From: Rubripirellula sp.
GTDB taxonomy: Bacteria > Planctomycetota > Planctomycetia > Pirellulales > Pirellulaceae
Assembly: GCA_012270065.1 (NCBI GenBank)
Contig: JAAXJB010000104.1
Span: 1 to 37,866, forward strand
Direction of reading: 5' to 3'
Length of the DNA: 37,866 bases
This document shows, one piece after another, positions 32,938 through 37,866 of this stretch; positions within the stretch are counted from its first letter, which is position 1, and the number at the start of each line of letters is the position of its first letter. Below the pieces are notes generated by a model. It saw only the letters and a list, made by a program, of their open reading frames with translations. It was not told where the DNA came from and ran no database searches. The position numbers and the translations under genes were made by a program.

Positions 32938-35900
32938 ATGGACGGCCCAATTCGCGCAATTTGTTTGATGTTTGTTTTCGCGACCTGTACGGTTGCCAAT
33001 GTATTTCAGGTTTCTGCTGAAGAGGCTCAGTGGATCTGGAAAAACGGGAGCCGAGTGGGAGTCGATGTCCCACAAGGCGAGGTTTGCTTTTTTCGAAAGG
33101 CCATCAATCTGCGGATGAAGGCGGTCGGGCGAATTGAAATCGCAGCCGATGATGAGTACGAAGTCTTCGTTAATGGGAAATCCATTGGCCGTGGAAATTC
33201 AGCTCGTCAGATGCAAGAGTACAACATCTCGGATTATCTGGAGATTGGACGCAATGTGATTGCTGTCCGCGTTGTCAACACACATGGAAAAACGGCCGCA
33301 ATGGCAGCACGTGTTTCCATTCGACCTGGTGGATCGGGCAAATGGTACACATTCAGCAGTAGTCCATCGTGGCGTACAAGTACCGAGGAGAGTCCGATGT
33401 GGCAAACGGCTCTCTTCAATGACCGTTTATGGGGATCTGCATCTTCCTTCGGCAAGCTTGGCGACACGGTGCCGTGGGATCGCGCTCCGGATGTGGTGGC
33501 AGAGAAGCAGACCGAGCAGCGCGAACGGTTCCAGATTCAGAAAGGTTTTGGTGTTCAACGCGTTTTGAGCGACGAGCAAGTTGGATCGGTCATCGCCATG
33601 ACTTTCAACGAGTTTGGGCACATCATTCTTTCACAGGAGGATGGCCCTCTCTTGCTCGTTTTTGACAAGGATGAGGATGGGATTCCCGAGCAGGTTCGAA
33701 CTTATTGCGACAAAGTCAAATCATGTCAGGGTATTCTCGCCTTGAATGGTGAGGTGTTCGTGACAGGTGATGGTCCAGAGGGCCCCGCGCTCTATCGATT
33801 GACAGACGTTGATCGCAACGGAACGCTGGAACAGGTCAAGGCGATCGTCAAATTCAAAGGGAACGGCGGCGAGCACGGACCACATGGAATCCGGCTTGGG
33901 CCGGACGGAATGATCTATGTGGTGTTGGGTAGTCACACTCGGTACGCCGGGAAGGCTGGTCCGGGTGAGACTCTTCCCGAGGCTTATGAGGGAGATCTGC
34001 TTCCACGTTATGAAGATCCGGCCGGTCATGGTCTGGGAATCAAAGCGCCGGGTGGAACGATCATTCGGACAAATGCAGAGGGTTCGGTGGTTGAGCGTGT
34101 CGCAGGTGGTATCCGCAACGCATACGATCTGGTGTTTCATCCCGGCGGCGGATTATTCGTTCATGACGCTGACATGGAATCGGATCTGGACACTGTCTGG
34201 TATCGGCCAACAGCTTTGTTTGATGTGACAGAGGCTGGTGAATTTGGCTGGCGAACCGGTTGGGCAAAATGGCCCGAGTATTACTATGACCGGTTACCAA
34301 ATCTGCTGGAGACTGGAAAAGGCAGCCCGACTGGTGCAGTTTGCTACGAACACTACATGTTCCCTGCCCGGTATCACAATTCGATGTTCTTGGCGGACTG
34401 GTCGGAGGGGCGGATCTTGAATGTCCGTCTGAAGCCGCGTGGCGCCGGTTTCATTGCCGATAGTGAGGTGTTCCTGAAGGGGCAGCCGTTGAACGTGACG
34501 GATCTTGATGTTGGGCCAGATGGTGGAATGTACTTCTGCACGGGCGGAAGAGGGACAGCTGGCGGCGTTTATCGCGTTGTCTACAAAGGTGACATTCCGG
34601 ATCGCATGAAGAATCTGGGGACCGGGATTGCGGCAGCGATCCGTCAGCCACAGTTGGAATCTGCCTGGGCGCGTCAGGAGATCGCTTCGATCAAACGGGA
34701 GCTGGGCAATAACTGGGGCCAGCTTGTTGCCGGAGTCGCTTACAGCAAAGACAACCCTGCACAATACCGTATTCGAGCAATGGACCTGATGCAGTTGTTT
34801 GGTCCAGTGCCCAGTGAAGATCTGGTTCTGGAACTTAGCCAGGCAGGGAACGAAATGGTTCGCGCCAAAGCTGCTTACATGATGGGGTTGCATCCTGACG
34901 AGCAAAGTCAGGAACGTCTTGTTGAAATGCTGACTGACAGCGACCCACGAGTTCAGCGTGCGGTTTGCGAGGCCATTCTGAGAAGCGGTGCCTTACCCGA
35001 TTCAGCGGAAAATCTCCTGCCACTGCTGGCTGAAGAAGATAGATCTCTTGTTTTTGTGGCTCGGCGTGTTCTTGAACGGATGCCGGTTGATGGCTGGAAA
35101 GAAGAGGTTCTTGACAACGCAGATCCTCGCATCTCGCTTGTCGGCATGCTGGCTTTGGTTACCGCTGATCCAAATCCTGAAACATGCATGAAGGTATTGA
35201 ATCGAAGCAGTGAAATGATGGCCGGCTTCCTGAATGATGCCGATTTTGTTGACCTGCTGCGACTTTGTCAGGTTGCCCTGATTCGTGGAGAAATCAAAGC
35301 TGATCAGGTAGTGGCTCTGAGCAGCCAGATTGCAGAAGAGTTTCCTGCCGGGGATGCCAGAATGAACCATGAGTTGATTCGGCTGGCTGCGTATCTGCAA
35401 GCTGATGAGGTGGCGGAGCGTGCTCTGGAGTACATCGCCGGTGATGATCCTGAGGAGGATCGGACTCTGGTTGCCATGTGCCTTCAGTTTCTATCGAACA
35501 ATTGGACAGCTGAACAAAGATTCCAGATTCTGAAGTACTATGAGAATGCAGCGAATGATGCCAAGTCCAACGCACTGTCCATGTATCTGATGAATGCCAC
35601 ACGTGACTTTGCGAAGTCGTTGTCGGATCAGGATGTTCTGGCAATCCTCGAACAGGGAGCCGTCTGGCGCAATGCGGCACTGGCTGCCATTTATCGGCTG
35701 CCGCGTCCGATTGATGCACCAACTGCCGAAGTTCTTCGCAAGCTGGATCGTGAACTGATCGCGAATCCTAAACCTGGTGATATCGAACGTCGTTTACGCA
35801 CTGGCATCGTTGCGATGTTTGCAACCGCCAAGGATGAAGAATCGAGTGCTTACTTGCGAGGTTTGTGGAGAACAGAGCCGGAACGCCGTGCAGTGGTTGC

Positions 35901-36726
35901 CATGGCCCTCGCTCAGAAGCCTGAAGGCGACAACTGGGACTACCTTGTGAGAAGTTTGAATGTGCTGGAAGACCAAACGGCATCCGAAGTGATCAAAGCA
36001 CTGAACTCAGTCGATGTTGCGACAGACGATCCCATGGCCATCAGGCAACTGATTCTGTTGGGAGTTCGCGCAGAGAAAAAAGGCGAGAGTTTCGAAGGGG
36101 TCGAATCTCTTCTTGAACATTGGACTGGAATGCAGCGGCCCGACGAGGCAGCAAATTCGATGAAGCCTTGGCAAAAATGGTACGCCAAAGCGAATCCTGA
36201 TCGTGCACCTGCTGAATTGCCCGATCCAGCCGATTCACGCTGGGACTTTGAACAGTTGGTCGATTACATCGACAGTGATAAAGGGCGTTTCGGAGATCCT
36301 GCGCATGGTCGTACTGCCTTTACAAAAGCCAAGTGTGCCCAATGCCACCAGTTTGGAAACTACGGTGAAGCCATCGGCCCGTCACTTTCCGGCATCGGAA
36401 AAAGGTTCACGAAACGTGAGATTCTGGAATCCATTCTTTTCCCAGCTCACATCGTCAGCGATCAATACGCCAGCAAGCGGGTTTTGACTCTTGATGGCAG
36501 AGTGATGACAGGGCTGGTGAGTCAACGGACCGCTGACACACTGGAAGTACGGGATGCCAACAATCAGATTGTTGTGATCAAGGAGAAGGAAATCGATCAA
36601 ATCCTGCCAAGCAACAGCAGTATCATGCCCAGTGGCCTGCTCGATGATCTTACTCTTCAGGAAATCAGTGACATGATGGCCTACCTCGGCGTCATTCCGC
36701 CATTGGAGGTTGCGACGCGACCTTGA
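32938..36726 (+). CDS. PVC-type exported propeller/HEAT/cytochrome c protein
   Basis: 1262 residues from the ATG at 32938, where the signal peptide begins (AICLMFVFATCTVANVF, cleavage near VSAEEA). Residues about 30-125 resemble a jelly-roll sugar-binding domain (AQWIWKNGS, IAADDEYEVFVNGKSIG, GRNVIAVRVVN). Residues about 195-560 are a six-bladed propeller of the planctomycete membrane-bound dehydrogenase type (TIGR02604-like), with GNGGEHGPHGIRLGPDG and a later VERVAGGIRNAYDLVFHPGG. Residues about 570-1090 are HEAT-like helical repeats. The C-terminal haem domain (TIGR02603-like) has CAQCH (1133-1137), the IGPSLSGIGKRF loop and a possible distal Met in IMPSGLL. It probably oxidises a sugar or sugar-containing polymer outside the cytoplasm and passes electrons to the haem; the substrate is unknown. 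A strong terminator follows. Confidence 0.93.
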   Translation: MDGPIRAICLMFVFATCTVANVFQVSAEEAQWIWKNGSRVGVDVPQGEVCFFRKAINLRMKAVGRIEIAADDEYEVFVNGKSIGRGNSARQMQEYNISDYLEIGRNVIAVRVVNTHGKTAAMAARVSIRPGGSGKWYTFSSSPSWRTSTEESPMWQTALFNDRLWGSASSFGKLGDTVPWDRAPDVVAEKQTEQRERFQIQKGFGVQRVLSDEQVGSVIAMTFNEFGHIILSQEDGPLLLVFDKDEDGIPEQVRTYCDKVKSCQGILALNGEVFVTGDGPEGPALYRLTDVDRNGTLEQVKAIVKFKGNGGEHGPHGIRLGPDGMIYVVLGSHTRYAGKAGPGETLPEAYEGDLLPRYEDPAGHGLGIKAPGGTIIRTNAEGSVVERVAGGIRNAYDLVFHPGGGLFVHDADMESDLDTVWYRPTALFDVTEAGEFGWRTGWAKWPEYYYDRLPNLLETGKGSPTGAVCYEHYMFPARYHNSMFLADWSEGRILNVRLKPRGAGFIADSEVFLKGQPLNVTDLDVGPDGGMYFCTGGRGTAGGVYRVVYKGDIPDRMKNLGTGIAAAIRQPQLESAWARQEIASIKRELGNNWGQLVAGVAYSKDNPAQYRIRAMDLMQLFGPVPSEDLVLELSQAGNEMVRAKAAYMMGLHPDEQSQERLVEMLTDSDPRVQRAVCEAILRSGALPDSAENLLPLLAEEDRSLVFVARRVLERMPVDGWKEEVLDNADPRISLVGMLALVTADPNPETCMKVLNRSSEMMAGFLNDADFVDLLRLCQVALIRGEIKADQVVALSSQIAEEFPAGDARMNHELIRLAAYLQADEVAERALEYIAGDDPEEDRTLVAMCLQFLSNNWTAEQRFQILKYYENAANDAKSNALSMYLMNATRDFAKSLSDQDVLAILEQGAVWRNAALAAIYRLPRPIDAPTAEVLRKLDRELIANPKPGDIERRLRTGIVAMFATAKDEESSAYLRGLWRTEPERRAVVAMALAQKPEGDNWDYLVRSLNVLEDQTASEVIKALNSVDVATDDPMAIRQLILLGVRAEKKGESFEGVESLLEHWTGMQRPDEAANSMKPWQKWYAKANPDRAPAELPDPADSRWDFEQLVDYIDSDKGRFGDPAHGRTAFTKAKCAQCHQFGNYGEAIGPSLSGIGKRFTKREILESILFPAHIVSDQYASKRVLTLDGRVMTGLVSQRTADTLEVRDANNQIVVIKEKEIDQILPSNSSIMPSGLLDDLTLQEISDMMAYLGVIPPLEVATRP

Positions 36727-36758
36727 CGGTTGCGGGCACTCTTTCGGTAATAGATGCG

Positions 36759-36789
36759 AACACCCCATCGATTGATGGGGTGTTTTTTT
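36759..36789 (+). terminator. Rho-independent terminator after the propeller-cytochrome gene
   Basis: Perfect 11-bp arms AACACCCCATC (36759-36769) and GATGGGGTGTT (36774-36784) enclose a GATT loop, and a run of seven T (36783-36789) follows. It begins 33 bp after the stop codon. This is the clearest intrinsic terminator in the window. The 190 bp after it hold no gene and should contain the yidC promoter. Confidence 0.93.
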
Positions 36790-36979
36790 GTCGATAAGTA
36801 CCTTTGGTCCCGTGTTTTCAACGAAATCTGGAAGGTCTTCGTCTGGCTTGCACCTTCCCAAGATATGCTCTGGCAGGCAGAATACGGGCTTGTGAGCCGA
36901 TTCCTGCTGATTGTGGGAACGGCCGAAGTCTGCACTGCAGTCTTGCCTAGCCTCAAACCCATAAGAACTGGGACTGATC

Positions 36980-37866
36980 GTGGAACGTCGCCTGATCACG
37001 TTCATCGTCGCTTCATCGGTGTTCTTTTTCGTTTACATCACTCTGCGGTCGCGGTTTGCGGTCCCGCCGGGGAATCAGGATCCTGCCGTCGCGGAAGTAC
37101 CTGTGGATGGTGCCCAGGCGGGGACCGAAGACAGTGCCAATCCAAATGACCCGGAACCGGCCGATGGTGCCAGCGGCACGTCCAAAGCCGGTGGTGCCGA
37201 AGCAACAGAAAAAGATCCACCGGTGAAGATTTCCCGGCCTGAGAAGACCGAGTGGTGCACCGTTGGTTCGATGGATCCAGCCGCTGGCTATTACATGCTG
37301 GTGACACTGTCAAGCAAAGGCGGCGGAATCGAAAGGCTGGAACTGACCGAAAGAGGCAGTAATGGAAAGTTGAAATACCGACGCGTCGATGTGACGAGTG
37401 GATATTTGGGGTATTTCGCAGGGAGCGAGTTGGAAGACACCGACGGCGTCCTTGTGAATGTGGTGGGCCCGGGGACACCTGCAGCCAAGGCTGGGCTTGA
37501 AAAAAACGATGTGATCGTCGGAATCGATGGAGAGGCGGTTGCTTCACGGGACGATCTGGTCGCGATCCTTTCCAATACAAAGCCCGGGCAAAGTATCCAA
37601 GTTGAGGTGACACGCGCCGGATCAACACTGACACTGACTGCCGAGTTGAGCCAGCATCCTCTGGACTTGATACGTCTGGCTCGTGATGGAGGACCAGATC
37701 AGGTGGTTGGGAACCTCACCCGGTTGTCCTGCTTGATGACCTTGGCCAAGGTCAATCAAAAACAGATTGGGGACAGCAACGTTGCGATGCGTGGCCTCAC
37801 AAATCCCATGCAGCTCAACTGGGATGTTGCACAGAATCCAGAGACACAGAATCCAGAGACACAGAA
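36980..37866 (+). CDS. yidC: Membrane protein insertase YidC, N-terminal part with PDZ insertion (runs off the window)
   Basis: Partial: 295 codons from the GTG at 36980, still open at the window end. An in-frame TAA at 36962 leaves GTG as the only normal start; GGGA lies 7 nt upstream. Residues 5-22 are the first membrane helix (LITFIVASSVFFFVYITL). A Pro/Ala/Asp-rich linker (30-85) is followed by the beginning of the YidC periplasmic domain (YYMLVTLSSKGGGIERLEL, 104-122). Residues about 150-222 form a PDZ domain (GVLVNVVGPGTPAAKAGL, DVIVGIDGEAV, VEVTRAGSTLTL). The Oxa1-type insertase core would lie beyond the window, so the family call rests on the N-terminal layout and is not certain. YidC inserts and folds inner-membrane proteins with or without SecYEG; the PDZ suggests peptide or partner binding. 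Confidence 0.75.
   Translation, partial: MERRLITFIVASSVFFFVYITLRSRFAVPPGNQDPAVAEVPVDGAQAGTEDSANPNDPEPADGASGTSKAGGAEATEKDPPVKISRPEKTEWCTVGSMDPAAGYYMLVTLSSKGGGIERLELTERGSNGKLKYRRVDVTSGYLGYFAGSELEDTDGVLVNVVGPGTPAAKAGLEKNDVIVGIDGEAVASRDDLVAILSNTKPGQSIQVEVTRAGSTLTLTAELSQHPLDLIRLARDGGPDQVVGNLTRLSCLMTLAKVNQKQIGDSNVAMRGLTNPMQLNWDVAQNPETQNPETQ
37831..37866 (+). repeat. 15-bp tandem repeat in the putative yidC, truncated by the window edge
   Basis: The unit ACAGAATCCAGAGAC occurs twice in direct tandem (37831-37845 and 37846-37860) and a third copy begins with ACAGAA at the edge. It is in frame and encodes repeated QNPET. The copy number beyond the window is unknown; such repeats can vary by slippage. 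Confidence 0.8.

Noticed and set aside
36382-37005. 207-codon leftward frame crossing the cytochrome end and the terminator
   Set aside because: It reads backwards through the haem domain and the terminator hairpin; no coding signal or family likeness.
37038-37634. 198-codon leftward frame antisense to the putative yidC
   Set aside because: Composition is rich in Arg, Pro, His and Ser with no motif, while the opposite strand has a clear PDZ domain and membrane helix.

Overview
The window reads as chromosomal DNA from a planctomycete, probably a marine, Rhodopirellula/Fuerstiella/Gimesia-like member. The evidence is the family content: a surface protein with the planctomycetal GDRRVLAA N-terminus, cadherin-like repeats and dockerin-like EF-hands; a DUF1549/DUF1553 plus DUF1501 pair; a PVC-type propeller/HEAT/cytochrome c protein; a Ser/Thr kinase with an extracytoplasmic Cache sensor; and a YidC homologue with a PDZ insertion. 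Shine-Dalgarno sequences are mostly weak, as is usual for the phylum, so several starts were chosen from domain limits and signal peptides. I see no tRNA, rRNA, CRISPR array, insertion sequence, integrase or phage gene.

Layout. (1) 218-3184 (-) is the large exported adhesin-like protein. It is divergent from 3524-5431 (+), an exported protein of unknown function with two Met/Asp/Glu-rich blocks. (2) 12026-5590 (-) is a tight six-gene operon joined by stop/start overlaps: RDD protein, SpoIIM-like protein, six-helix membrane protein, DUF4129 protein, DUF4350 lipoprotein, MoxR ATPase. It probably encodes an envelope complex worked by a AAA+ ATPase, but it lacks the DUF58/VWA gene that often accompanies MoxR. 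(3) 12416-15021 (+) holds an Nramp-fold transporter without the canonical metal-binding motifs and a Gfo/Idh/MocA oxidoreductase. (4) 15083-20516 (+) holds a possible 52-codon ORF, the DUF1549 and DUF1501 proteins, and a PhoD-like phosphatase. (5) 20605-22421 (+) holds a SRPBCC-SDR fusion (TIGR01777 type) coupled to a four-helix membrane protein. (6) 24802-22649 (-) is sucC-sucD with a 10-bp palindrome between them. (7) 24995-27612 (+) holds an altronate/galactarate dehydratase-like protein and a CtBP-like 2-hydroxyacid dehydrogenase. (8) 30082-27740 (-) is the sensor kinase, divergent from 30154-32480 (+), a secreted amidohydrolase overlapping an RlmM-like rRNA methyltransferase. (9) 32938-36726 (+) is the 1262-residue propeller/HEAT/cytochrome protein, closed by a strong terminator. 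(10) 36980 to the window end is the N-terminal part of YidC.

Taken together this is core metabolism (TCA cycle, rRNA modification, membrane insertion) interleaved with planctomycete-specific envelope and carbohydrate or sugar-acid functions. The best candidates for undescribed biology are the MoxR-linked membrane operon, the Met/acid-rich exported protein beside it, the Nramp-like transporter with altered ligands, and the PhoD protein with an inserted domain.
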